This document shows, one piece after another, positions 22,540-32,467 of a stretch of DNA of 64,000 bases (position 1 is the stretch's first letter; each line of letters begins with the position of its first letter). The notes below the pieces were generated by a model, which saw only the letters and a program-made list of their open reading frames with translations, made no database searches and was not told the origin of the DNA. Made by a program: the position numbers and the translations under genes. The DNA comes from Undaria pinnatifida (Eukaryota; Sar; Phaeophyceae; Laminariales; Alariaceae), in NCBI GenBank assembly GCA_012845835.1, contig JABAKD010000035.1:454246-518245 (forward strand). The letters run 5' to 3'.

Positions 22540-23010
22540 CGGAACACCAATTCAGCGGTACAAGTCTGTGCAGAGCGTACAGGCAGCAGCCGAAAACGTG
22601 GTAAGCACTACTGACATTTACTCGTAAGTGTATCCAGCAGTGATTACTGCGACGCGTTCGCATGGGAGTATCACATCGGCTGGACACGATTGTGAGTGCC
22701 TCACCAGAGGTGTTTTGTAAACCGTTTTTTGTAGTCAAGCAGTACATCAGTGCAGCAGTACAATTGACGTGTGTGCAGAGCGTACAGACAGCAGCCATCC
22801 GGACCAAAAACGTGGTAACCACTGCTGTACATGTTGATAGTTGCCAGTAGTTATGCGTGCGGCGCGTGCGCATGGGGATATTACCTACACCGAATGGACA
22901 CGATTGTGAGATGTGTTCTTGAGGTATTTTTATGCCGTTTTTTGTACTAGAAATAGTACAGCAGTGCACATGGTACAGAAGACAGCCAAACGTTCGTACA
23001 CATCACACCT
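22540..23010. repeat. ~200-bp degenerate tandem repeat, about 2.3 units
   Basis: GTGCAGAGCGTACAG(G/A)CAGCAGCC occurs at 22568 and 22773, with a diverged third copy at 22964. GGACACGATTGTGAG occurs at 22682 and 22895. The spacing is about 190-213 bp. Units are rich in CAGCAGTAC words. It is non-coding. Confidence 0.65.
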
Positions 23011-24257
23011 GTACTCGTAATACCGGAGAAAAGACCAGCAGAGATACGGATACAATGATTTATAATACCAATGAGTACAGCAGCAGGCAGCAGCAGCAGA
23101 TGCTGTGTGAGATCTTGTGCTGATGTTCAAACCTCAGTCGTTGCAAAAATTCAAAAATTCAGCTTGGGAAATTAGAAAAATCATCATCAAATCCGACTTG
23201 CCTGCTGGAAGCGCAGTCTCCTCCACTGCATATGCTGAGCCTGGTGCTAGGTGTGCCTCAGTAGCCTCGTAGAGCTTGCCTTTACTCCTGTACTCCCAGC
23301 TCAGCCTGAACGACAACAAGCCCGCCGTCGCCGCGGCTCTGTACTCGTAATCCTTTTTGGTTTCTCTCCTTTGCGGCTTGAGTAGATGAGCTGGAGCTGC
23401 CATCAGCTCGTGCGCTTATGTGGATAGCAGACCGGGGCGGATGTCTTGGGCCACTGGTGTGTGGCTGTAGGAGAGCAGCTGGGCGCCATGCTGTCGCTGT
23501 AGTGTGTGCGAGTTGCGTCGGGTGTGCATCTGCTGCTGCCATGCTGCTGCTCTGCGTTGTGCATTCTAAAAAGATAGCTTATTCCGCCGCAAAAACAACG
23601 GTTTCAGTCTTTTTTTGCGAGTCTAAAATCTATATGAAATATGGTGGATTCCTTTGGTTTGATCAAAGAGCTAAAGGCGACGTCAGAGAGCACACGCAAA
23701 CGGGCCGTGATTGGCTGAAAACACCGATATGCTGAACACAGCCTAATTATTTTTTATTACCAAGTTATGAGTGGACGAAGTGACTATACTGGTCAATCCA
23801 GCTCGTATGTTGTTCTGGAATGCTTGGTAATAATACAGCCACACCAATTGATTCGACTTTATTCCAAGTACCGCTGACACTTAGCCCATTGATGGACTGC
23901 CATCTAGACATGCCATACTTTTCTAGTGTGGAACATAAGCCGTGACTGATGTGGATTTTTTTTATTAAGCTGCTTTCCACCCGTCGACATCCAGCACACC
24001 AAGTGTCTGTGCCGATTCTTTATCCTAGAGAGATACTAAAATAGCTCTGTAGTCACAAACTTCGAGGCAGACATGTACATCGGGAGTGCTTAAGCAAGAC
24101 ACCAGGCGCATACAGTAAAGTCACACGCATGTGGCGTCCGGGCTGTTTTCCTGGATCATGGCCATGCGACTCTTGGCATTATCACAGTCGCCAGTTGGTA
24201 TCTGCCACCAATCGTGAACCTCTGTCAGCTTCACATACTACGTTTTATTTTTCATTC
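23011..24257. other. Gene-free stretch
   Basis: A 90-codon minus ORF (23134-23403) and the overlapping plus ORF 23418-23735 have no recognisable motif. An inverted pair, TTATTACCAAG (about 23753) and CTTGGTAATAA (about 23824), could form a hairpin with a ~60-nt loop. Nothing else is supported. Confidence 0.3.
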
Positions 24258-24310
24258 CTGAGCGAGCGTAGTGGGCGGCGAATGTCGCCCGCGGAGCGAA
24301 GCGCCTTGTA
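24258..24310. repeat. GC-rich palindromic repeat, copy 2
   Basis: GAGCGAGCGTAGTGGGCGGC then GAATGTCGCCCGCGGAGCGA can fold on GGGCG/CGCCC. Together with the following TTGTACATACTACAGTATTA it is an inverted, diverged match of 54400-54465. Confidence 0.55.
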
Positions 24311-24396
24311 CATACTACAGTATTACGTAATGGATACATATATGTAAAATCATTTCTTGGTTTCAGAGATTTGGTCAGAAGTTTTTTTGTCTCGGC

Positions 24397-24687
24397 CTAA
24401 GTATGCAATTCGCGGAACTGGAATTCTCGGTCAAATAGCTTCGTTCGAGCGCCGGCTTCGAGGGGCGGCTCCAACGCCCCTCGCCCTGCCGTGTCCGTTC
24501 CGTACATCGACATGAACGCGGACGGATGCCGAGCGAGACAAGCGAGAAGTTGCAAAAATACCGCATGTCGAGGAGGAATTGTCGGAGATTTTGGTGGAAT
24601 CTTAATGTCTGCAGCGCCTGGATGATTTACAAAATTGGCATCATTTCCGAAAGGAACTTGATAATGTTTATAGCTTTGCGATGGCAC
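24397..24687 (-). CDS. Hypothetical ORF, 96 codons
   Basis: The minus-strand frame reads ...PRHAVFLQLLACLARHPSAF and MSMYGTDTAGRGALEPPLEA before ending FDREFQFRELHT. Composition is mixed and protein-like, unlike the flanking AT-rich DNA. I recognise no family. No clear promoter lies upstream. It could be one exon of a host gene whose neighbours I could not identify, or a chance ORF. Confidence 0.25.
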   Translation of the reverse strand: MPSQSYKHYQVPFGNDANFVNHPGAADIKIPPKSPTIPPRHAVFLQLLACLARHPSAFMSMYGTDTAGRGALEPPLEAGARTKLFDREFQFRELHT

Positions 24688-24699
24688 ACTCTCGAGCGT

Positions 24700-26149
24700 T
24701 TGTTTCTTTGCTGTACTTTTTTACTAGTTCGTTTGGTTTCTTGCTCGGCCTTTATTGTTTTGTTCCTGCTCGTTTTGCCAGTTGTTTCTTGACCTTTCAG
24801 CTGCTTCCTGCAAATTTAGTGTTCTGCGCTGCCAACACGATTTTGAACTTTTTTTTTTTTTGTCTAGTAAGTTGAACTTCCTACAAAGGGAATTTTTTAG
24901 TGTGGGCTCACCAATACAACTTGACACAAATTACCGACGATGTCCAACAACTTTGTGACACAAATTATCGACGGCAAGACGTTTCGTGGCAAAATAACTC
25001 CCAAATCATGATATTTTCACACGTAACGATAATCTCGAGACAAAACCAAGCAGGTAGAGCCGTCTCTTCGGCCTTTGGCGCTGGCTTTAGCACGGCCGCT
25101 GACACTCAGGCAGCCTCTGCTGTAGGCATGAACGAGTGCGGTTGATCCGCAGCGAACTATCCCGCTGTGCTCGCTTTTATGTGGCCATTGTCCATGCCAT
25201 TTCATGTCACCTTCCTTCTGTTTTTTAGCTCTGTCGTCGTACGGTTGAGGTACGAGGAAACCCGTACGTACGGGGTGAGAACAGCAGTATGTACGACGAG
25301 CATGAACGCCAACTGACGCCATTGGCAAACACACAACAGCAGGTGTAGCAGCAGTAGCCAAAGGGCGAAACTTCTAGCGCATACTGCAGCAACTAGTAGC
25401 AACCAGAACCACAGCAGATAGCTAAAAGTGCAGTACGAGTGCCGTTGGCACGTTTAGTCGTACTCGCATCACTCTGTCCAATATATAACAACCTTTTTTA
25501 TGTTCATGTTGATGGAGAAAAAAATATCACATATCCTGTAAGAATGATATTTCGTACGAGCGGACGTTCTGGTGTGCTGCTGCCGTGAGACCATCGAGCA
25601 CACCGCATGGTTACATAATAAAGAGCGAACAAGAGGCAGGGCACAGGGGCCCCCAACACAGAGACACGGGACAACCACGGCCAGCTGTAGATCGCGTAAT
25701 TGGCCGGTAGTCCGTGCTTCGGTGGGTGTATCGGAAGTCGTTCGTAGTACTGCTGTAGACCGTCGAAAAACCACGTGACATTTCGTTCTGGTGGCAGACT
25801 CGCCAGTAGACCCCCGAAAATTATTTTCCTTTTCTTATTCTTGGCCCCATGCACCCCTACTGAAAGATTGCCCATTTGCCGCTAATGAAATCATGTTGGG
25901 GTGGTTGTAGACGAAACGCCGCAGAAACCCGAAACCCAGTAGACTTGGGGAGCGCCTAAGGTAAACGGAGGTGTTGGGGTGGTTGCAGAGTAAAGTTGGG
26001 GTGGTTGTAGAGTAAATGCCGCCTGTGCATTAGTTGCGGAACGGTCGAGCTTTAGCGTTTCTTTGATTCCCACCATTTGTTTTGTACTTGAAGAAGTTTC
26101 ATCAGCTGAGATCTGGGATTGGCTCATCAGCTCCACACCGACCAGCACC
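24700..26149. other. Gene-free stretch with a short repeated word
   Basis: TTGGGGTGGTTG(T/C)AGA occurs three times at 25893-26010, once after ATCATG and twice followed by GTAAA. The rest is T-rich or CAGCAG-rich non-coding DNA with shadow ORFs. Confidence 0.35.
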
Positions 26150-26300
26150 CCATCGCAGCGCTATAGCTTACAGCAACGAGGCGCCGTGCAGTGCCCTGCG
26201 ATGCCCTGCAGCTCAGCTCAGTCAGCAGCGCACCGCAGCGCAGCGCTAGCTCAGCAGAGCGAAGCGCTGTGCTTTGCCGTGCTCTGCCGTCGCGGTCGTT
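26150..26300. repeat. GCAGC-rich simple-sequence region
   Basis: The DNA is dominated by GCAGC/GCGCAGC words (CACCGCAGCGCAGCGCTAGC and similar). A related tract lies at 54750-54830. The word GTCGCGGTCGTTCGTTATT at 26289 recurs at 26853. Confidence 0.45.
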
Positions 26301-27028
26301 CGTTATTCATGTTATCTAAAACTTCGCGTATGCTGATATTTAGGTATTTGGCGCTTTATTCTATATCGCGATATTTGTGTGGGCACTTTGTGCTGTCTAA
26401 AACTGAAAATGGAGTCATCAAGGGCCCAAGGCTCGAGACGAGACGAAGCAAGGTTATTTGCCCCGTCCCGTCCGAGACCCAGAGCAGCGTAGGGCACCAG
26501 CTGCCAGGGGTGTGAGACGAGGCATGCACGGCATGGGCCAGATAACGTTGCCTGCAACAACTAACTGCCCGCCACAGTGTAAACGCGCGGAAGCCGCGAT
26601 GGGTCGTGCTTTGAGTTTTGCTTTACGTGGTTACTGTTGGGGTAGCTTGGGGATAGACACAATCTAAAAGCGATCGATGCCGAGGAACAAACGCAGGCAA
26701 GGGGGTTGGCACAACAGAGGAAAAACTGACTGCTATGCTCCAGCTAGCTACTGCTGTGGTGTGCCCTCATCAACTGAAACCAAGCAACCGACACACATGG
26801 TGCCCGGGCTCGAGAGCAGGGGCGCCGGTCTGTCAAAGGGCTAATCCAGCCGTCGCGGTCGTTCGTTATTATTCATGGTGCCGCGCTGGAGGCTTCATAC
26901 GTGCAGCGGTTGGTTGTGTGTGCTGTTGGGCAGTCATGTGCTGTGTGCGTGCTGGCCATATGGCTGCAGGTAGGTTTCTCCCAGGCACGAACAACAAGTA
27001 AACCGCATCTTTGCTCCGAAAGAAATCA

Positions 27029-27054
27029 CAAAATATCGCGAAGGTGGGAATTCC
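27029..27054. repeat. Left half of a palindrome split by a hAT-like insertion
   Basis: Together with 28610-28627 it forms a pre-insertion palindrome: CAAAATATC, five unpaired bases, GGTGGGAATTCCCACC, five unpaired bases, GATATTTTG. The central 16 bp are perfectly palindromic. Positions 27047-27054 (GGAATTCC) are the left target duplication. Confidence 0.75.
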
Positions 27055-27109
27055 CAGGGCTTTTCACGGGTCATGACCCGACCCGGGTCGGGTCAAGGGG
27101 GTTTCAAAA

Positions 27110-27300
27110 TTTCGCGGGTCGGGTCGGGTCGGGTCGGGTCATTACGTTTTAAAATCTCACGGGTCGGGTCGGGTCGGGTCAAGAGGTTTTCAAAATCTCG
27201 CGGGTCGGGTCGGGTCGGGTCAAAAGGCTTCAAAATCTCGCGGGTCGGGTCGGGTCGGGTCAAGAGGTTTTCAAAATCTCGCGGGTCGGGTCGGGTCATG
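27110..27300. repeat. Left CGGGT minisatellite array
   Basis: Blocks of (CGGGT)3-4 recur at 27121, 27161, 27202, 27242 and 27283 (period 40-41 bp), separated by spacers such as CAAGAGGTTTTCAAAATCTC. It is a subterminal array of the hAT-like element. Confidence 0.9.
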
Positions 27301-27713
27301 ACCCGCAAGATACGGGTCACTTCGCGGGTCAAGCCATAATGACCCGTGAGTTGTTTTGGGCTGACCCGCGGGTCAAACCCGCGGATCTAGCCGGCGGATC
27401 CGCCTTTTTCAAACTTACAGCTGAGAGCCACGTTGATGCCGTGCAGGCGCCCCGCGGGTCGGGCCCGCGGGTTCGCCAAAAAAAACAAACATTTCGGCTT
27501 CCTGCCTCCCTCGTGCCGATGCTCCGATCATATGTCATCACAGCGTGCAGAACAATCACCAGGCAGTACCCCTAGCTAATCGTACCAAGGCATACAGCAG
27601 TGTGACGCGAATCCCGTACCTACTGAAGCCGTAACAACAGCAGTAATATTACGGTCATACCAGTACGAAATGTGACCAAACGGAAAAAAGGCAATTAAGG
27701 GCAGTCGTCGTCG

Positions 27714-27718
<5 letters not shown>

Positions 27719-27748
<30 letters not shown>

Positions 27749-27757
27749 CTGGCAGCA
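27719..27757. repeat. (CAG)n microsatellite
   Basis: About ten CAG/CTG units with a few interruptions lie in the centre of the CGGGT element. Confidence 0.9.
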
Positions 27758-28359
27758 GCAAGCACCAGTAGCAGACAATGCATCCTCGCGGATCGCAGCC
27801 CCTGCTGACAGATCCACCGCCCCAGTTGTGGGCTTGCTGCCGGAGGCGGCTCAGCTAGGCTGCTTGCCGGGGCCGGAGATTGCACTTGTAACTTATAACT
27901 AGCTCGCTCGTCGGGTCGCTCGTCGGGTCGACCCGGTGGTCAAACGGTACGGGCATATCCATGCATGTGGGTTGCGGTTTGTTTCCTATTTCTCGCGCGC
28001 ACACCACATGACAAAATCATCAGCAGCAAACAATGCCGGTAAAAAACGCAGAGAACACGACGTACTGGGAAAAGTACGAGGGACCAAGGACCAACCAACC
28101 GACCGAGGTATACATGCTTTGACCCGTGATCTGCGTTCTGCAGATGGAGTCTGCGTTCTGCAGATGGACGAAAACTGGTACACAAACGAAAGTGTATGGA
28201 GCTTAAGCTTTTTTTACCCGGGTCTCCAGGAGGATAAAAAAAAAAAAAAAAAAAAAAAATTGACCCGTGAATTTTTGACTTTGACCCGTGAGAAATGTCA
28301 CGGGTCAAGTTAACGTGACCCGCCAGACGACCCGAATCTCGCGGGTCACCCGGATTGTC

Positions 28360-28560
28360 GCGGGTCGGGTCGGGTCGGGTCAGGACGATTTCAAAATCTC
28401 GCGGGTCGGGTCGGGTCGGGTCAAGACGTCTCGAAAATCTCGCGGGTCGGGTCGGGTCGGGTCAAGACGTCTCGAAAATCTCGCGGGTAGGGTCGGGTCG
28501 GGTCAAGACATCTCGAAAATCTCGCGGGTCGGGTCGGGTCAGCTGACCCGACCCGACCCG
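28360..28560. repeat. Right CGGGT minisatellite array
   Basis: Blocks at 28361, 28402, 28443, 28484 and 28525 share the 41-bp unit, with spacer CAAGACGTCTCGAAAATCTC. The array ends by switching to the inverted form (GACCC)n at 28545-28570. A 23-bp poly(A) tract lies about 100 bp upstream at 28236-28259. Confidence 0.9.
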
Positions 28561-28627
28561 ACCCGACCCGCGAGATTTGACCCGACCCGTGAAAAGCCCT
28601 GGGAATTCCCACCAAAGAGATATTTTG

Positions 28628-29940
28628 GTATGTGCGGACCACGTATGGCGAAAATATCCCAACAGTCCGGGGTCGTCTAAAACTCCAGACGCACATAATT
28701 CGGCTCTAAACGACCAATATCGCGATATCTCCGAGATTTAGATATCTTTAATAGGATCATGCAAGTAAAACTAGCCAAATTGCGGTTGTTTTGCTTGATA
28801 TCCGCAGGGCTTGAACGAATAACATACGGGAAAGTGCGAGTGAAGAATGCGATAAAAAATATTAGAAAGGCTGCAAGACGATCATGATACTTCCAGAAGA
28901 ACATGTGTTATACCAGCGGTAGATCGCTCTAATTCCCCTTTTTATATTATTGCGTTTGGTACTGTTAAAGTGCTCATCATTTTGAGCGTGCTTGGTCTGC
29001 ACGTCAATCGAGGGCATTCTATATCCCCTTTAGGGCTCCGCTCTAAGTGAGTTCTTCGTACATTGTGCAATAAGCCCGCAGGACCCATCGTGTATCTCAC
29101 GCCGAGTCTGATAGCTGTTTGTGACTATGGTAAGATCAAATACTGATCTGTCATACGGATTCTTTTGTTTGCCTTGTGTTATGTCTGCATAATTCGTTTT
29201 CCATTTTTGTATATCTTCACCAGTACTGAGTGTAAGTGCCGCGTACATTGAAGTAGCTAATTGAATTGAGGGCATGCAGTGTCGTCTTTAGTTCTTTCTC
29301 TGTGAATGAGTTCTTCGTACTTTTTGGAAGCAAACATGGAGGACCTATCATAGTAAGTTCTTCGTTTACTGTGGGAGTAAACACCGAGGGGTTTTCCAAG
29401 GCACAATCAACGGCGCCTTCCTTTTTCCCTTCCGTGAAATAAACGTTTTCAACCATTCCATCCGATACCTTTTTTATTGGCCATGTCCTTTTTCGTTTCG
29501 CCTCGAAGCCTCGAAGCGAAGCAGGTTTTCAATTCTCCTTTCGGCTTTTCTGGCCAACTTTTACTTGGCGGCGATTTTAATAACAGTGTGTTTCGCCTAT
29601 GCTTGCTTTCTTTGTTCATATATTTTCCTTCCATCAAAGCAATCTTCAGATCCTCATGTTCATATTAAGCTCTTGGTATCAACTTAAACTTCCATTTTTT
29701 TATAACTACAACTTATTTCGTCGAGTGCTACCCTGCCTTACGCAAAGAGTGGGCGTCATCGAATGTCAAATTATGATCTTTAGAAGCTCATATTCGTATT
29801 CAACTCTTGGCATCAGTCGATCTCCACCGAACCTGACCCTCAGGGGACAGGCCGGGTCGACATACACACGCAACCGTATACAACGGCAGCTTGCGCTGCC
29901 GGGGTTGTAACGAGGACCACTGATAGGGACAGCCCACGCT
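28628..29940. other. Gene-free stretch
   Basis: AT-rich sequence with repeated GAGTTCTTCGTAC words at 29048 and 29306 and a related AAGTTCTTCGTTTAC at 29352. The two minus ORFs here (29030-29275 and 29217-29456) have no recognisable domain. Confidence 0.3.
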
Positions 29941-29947
29941 ATCGCTA

Positions 29948-30010
29948 CAGTGGGATTCGAAGGGTGCGCCAGCTAGCGTTGGGTTGCGAAACCAACTGAG
30001 TTAGTTCGAC
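29948..30010 (-). repeat. tRNA-like sequence (SINE head or tRNA pseudogene)
   Basis: On the minus strand, CTAACTCAGTTGGTT (29990-30004) is a good Pol III A box. CCTTCGAATCCC (29952-29963) is a good B box with tRNA-like spacing. The anticodon and T stems do not pair well, so a functional tRNA is unlikely. The T-run/A-run hairpin repeat follows directly on its 5' side. Confidence 0.45.
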
Positions 30011-30095
30011 ACACGACGCCTATGAAAATACGTGGAAGTGTGGTGAGATTGAGCTTTTTTTTTTCCCATCCGCCGGAGGATAAAAAAAAAAAATA
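30008..30095 (+). repeat. T-run / A-run hairpin repeat, copy 2
   Basis: CGACACACGACGCCTATGAA, a related 25 bp, then a T-run, CCCATCCGCCGGAGGAT and an A-run. It is an inverted match to 13716-13806. Confidence 0.5.
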
Positions 30096-30399
30096 GTTCA
30101 AAGTTCAACAATTGCGAATCGAACAGCTACAACTTTTTTCCTTTTTCCTCGTCGAAGTGTTGCCCTGCACTACCCGAAGCATGGGTAACTAATATTACGT
30201 GTGAGCCCTGAGCGTGAAGCGGGCCAATAGACCCAACTCTTAAATCGGTACACTTACAACTCTCCGCTCTACCGCTCGTCACCCGGCCCCTAGCGACCGC
30301 ACGCCCGTGCCACACCCTCACCACACATCAGCCCTCGGTGTCCCCGGCGACACAACGGCCGATAAGTCCCAACTCCGCGAGCGGGGGGCATGAAAAGCC

Positions 30400-30990
30400 T
30401 TTCCCGGGGACGGCTCGCGCTCTCCCCCGGAAGATGAAGAATCGTAAAAAAGTGCAAATCCCACCCAGCTCCTCCTGGCATACAACTACTAGCTACGTAC
30501 CACAGGTGTACCGCGGTGGTGAGTACTGTGCTGCCGTTGTGGATTGGTCCGTACGTACTGCTCCACTGCTGTTATACTGCAGTGGTGGTCGCTTGGTCGG
30601 TGGGGTGGTAGGTGGCTGGCGGGTGCTTGGTGGGTTACGGCTCGCGCTCTTCCACGGAAGATGGAAAACCGTAAGAAAGTGAAAATCCCACCCAGATCCT
30701 GGCGTATCACAGGTGTACCGCTGTGGTGCGTGCTGCCGTTCTGCTGTGCTGCCGTTGTGGATTAGTCGGTACGTACTTTTCGTCGCTAGGTAGCTGTTGA
30801 TGTGTACACAAAACGTTGAAAACGCTGTGCTATGCTGAGGTTTCTCCTCTGTACTTTGCGTGCTGCCGTTCTGCTGTGCTGCCGTTGTGGATTAGTCGGT
30901 ACGTGCTTTTCGTCGCTAGATAGCTGCTGATGTGTACACAAAACGCTAAAAAAGGATGTGCTATGCTGAGGTTTCTCCTCTGTACTTGCA
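30400..30990. repeat. Two sets of duplications, including a 130-bp tandem pair
   Basis: A ~125-bp segment starting GGCTCGCGCTCT at about 30411 recurs at about 30641. Inside and beyond it, a 130-bp unit starting GCGTGCTGCCGTTCTGCTGT is tandemly repeated at 30728 and 30858 with few differences. It is non-coding. Confidence 0.7.
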
Positions 30991-31542
30991 TCCATCCAGG
31001 AAATCTTCACTGCTGCTGTGTATCCTTGAACGATCTGAAGTGTCTGCTCTAAAGTTGCATCATTTGTTTGAGCAAATCTTCATTGCTGTCTATACTTGAA
31101 CCATCCGGAGCAAGCTGAGCGTGTGCTACTGACATGGAAGTTGTCATAAGTTTATTTACGTTGTCTCAACGGATTATGCAATGCTCGCACGATCCGCCCA
31201 CACAGCCGCAACACACCACACCCACCCCGTCTTTCAGCGATTGTGATGGCGATCTTTCGTCTGCTGGAAACGGCGACGGGCGTGGCTGCACATTGGTGAA
31301 ATTGTGATATATTAGTGAAATCGCTGCTGCAACGTCCAGCGACGCGCCCCAAACCCAAGAGAGTGTTCTGACGTATTAACACGTGTCCGTTTTTCGCTTT
31401 CCGTTGTTTCAACAGACTGTGCCACGCACGCGCGTTCCGTTTGAAACGGTAAAAAAAATGCGCGAACGCAAAGCGCGAACGCAAAGCGCGCACGCCCGCA
31501 CACACCACTTTCTGCCTTTAGCCTTTCCACCTCTCAAATACC
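30991..31542. other. Upstream region of the Cys-rich gene at 31543
   Basis: No gene was recognised. A tandem GCGCGAACGCAAA word occurs at 31461-31490. The long minus-strand ORF across this region is a shadow without motifs. No clear TATA box lies before the ATG at 31543. Confidence 0.3.
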
Positions 31543-31906
31543 ATGAAGGGTACTGCTCCCGTTTCTCTATCCCAACTCTCCAAAGTTTCCCCCAACAAGC
31601 GCAAGTCCTCTGAGTCTAGGGCGGGCTTGATCAAGCCCCGCGCTATCATAGAGAAGGGGAACCCCGACTGGCCGTGCCCGTCTTCTGGCTGCCCCGCCCA
31701 CATCAAGACCGTCAAGAAAAGGGACGGCGGAGAGTTTGGTTGCTGTGACCACCGCATTCTCAACAAGAGCAGCTGCCAGGTCACCACCACCATTCTGCAG
31801 GCGAGCGACGACCACCCCAAGTTCTGCCAACTGTGCGACAGGGCCGTTGGAGGGACTCCTACCCTTGGCGAGCCGACGGACGAGAAGGACGACCGTGGAT
31901 ACACCG
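31543..31906 (+). CDS. Cys-rich putative host gene, first exon
   Basis: The ATG at 31543 opens 121 codons that end at a good splice donor (ACCG|GTGAGT, phase 1). The protein starts with a Lys/Ser-rich leader (residues 1-40). A zinc-binding-like arrangement follows: WPCPSSGC (C45, C50), FGCCDHR (C67, C68, H70), C78, and FCQLC (C95, C98), then an acidic tail. I do not recognise the family. A similar Cys spacing occurs in the gene at 58092-60340, where CP-x3-C also precedes a second Cys pair. No downstream exon was found; a Helitron relic begins within 200 bp of the donor, so the gene may have been cut, or this exon may be a fragment captured by the Helitron. The opposite-strand ORFs here are shadows. 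Confidence 0.55.
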
Positions 31907-32086
31907 GTGAGTTTTTTGTTTGTCTTCTTCCGCAACGGCCCTTTTTGTCGCGGAACTTCGTCTGTTTCAAAATTGTTTCGCGCACTTTGAAACTGATGTT
32001 GGTGCTGTCATTATGTACGGTCCCTGTCAAACCGTAGATTAGAAATCTATAGATTTCGTCGGTCTGTCGGGTGCTTTTAGGATTCT

Positions 32087-32467
32087 GTGTTATTTTTCAT
32101 GTCTTACCCTGCAAGAGGAGTCAGAACAGCTTTCCCACCTCCGTGTCTCCATGCAATTTCACTGAACACTCGTGTAATTCAGGCAGAACTTCTGACTGAA
32201 GAGAAACTTCATTCCATTCTCTATACTCCAAGGATAAACTTCAAAGCCACTGTTGGAAGAAGAGGCATCTCCGTTTCACGTGTACAGTTTCCCCTTCGAC
32301 CTGCATATGCCATGACAATAAATAATCCACAAGGGCAAACATTATCTCGCATTGGACTGGACTTGCGTTCTTCAGCGTTTTCGCATGGCCAGCTCTACGT
32401 CTCTTTAAGCCGTGCCCAAAACAAAACCTCTTATTATGTGTCTTGTTCCTCCTCCTCAAGTCGTTGA
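32087..32467 (+). pseudogene. Helitron Pif1-like helicase, C-terminal end
   Basis: The last helicase motifs are clear: RPAYAMTINNPQGQTLSRIG (motif V region, usually INKSQGQTL) and FSHGQLYVSLSRAQN (motif VI). These are characteristic of the helicase domain of Helitron rolling-circle transposons. Everything upstream, including the Rep/HUH domain, is missing. The frame runs out shortly after motif VI. In the next frame the expected helicase tail (YTENIVY, compare NVVY in relatives) continues straight into the OTU ORF, so one frame change near 32430 separates the two. The Helitron ends (5' TC, 3' hairpin plus CTRR) were not located. Confidence 0.8.

Larger units (their letters stand above)
27055..28601. 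mobile_element. hAT-like non-autonomous element with CGGGT arrays
   Basis: The terminal inverted repeat CAGGGCTTTTCACGGGTC is perfect at both ends. It is flanked by an 8-bp duplication, GGAATTCC (27047-27054 and 28602-28609). A CAGGG terminus with an 8-bp duplication is the hAT signature. The interior holds two arrays of a ~41-bp unit made of three or four CGGGT pentamers plus a short AT-rich spacer (about 27110-27300 and 28360-28545), both in the same orientation. More CGGGTC/GACCCG words are scattered between. A (CAG)n run, a poly(A) tract and about 700 bp of unrelated sequence fill the centre. The ORFs across it are translations of the pentamer. No transposase is present. Confidence 0.85.

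Noticed and set aside
22540-23010. CRISPR-like array
   Set aside because: Units are ~200 bp, degenerate and few, in a eukaryotic context; no short constant repeat with unique spacers.
27073-27339. Arg/Gly/Ser-rich ORFs on both strands, also at 28288-28680
   Set aside because: They are pure translations of CGGGT arrays (SGRVGSGRV / DPTRPDP) with no other content.
31152-31508. 118-codon minus-strand ORF
   Set aside because: It overlaps simple GCGAACGCAAA repeats and has no motif or splice context.
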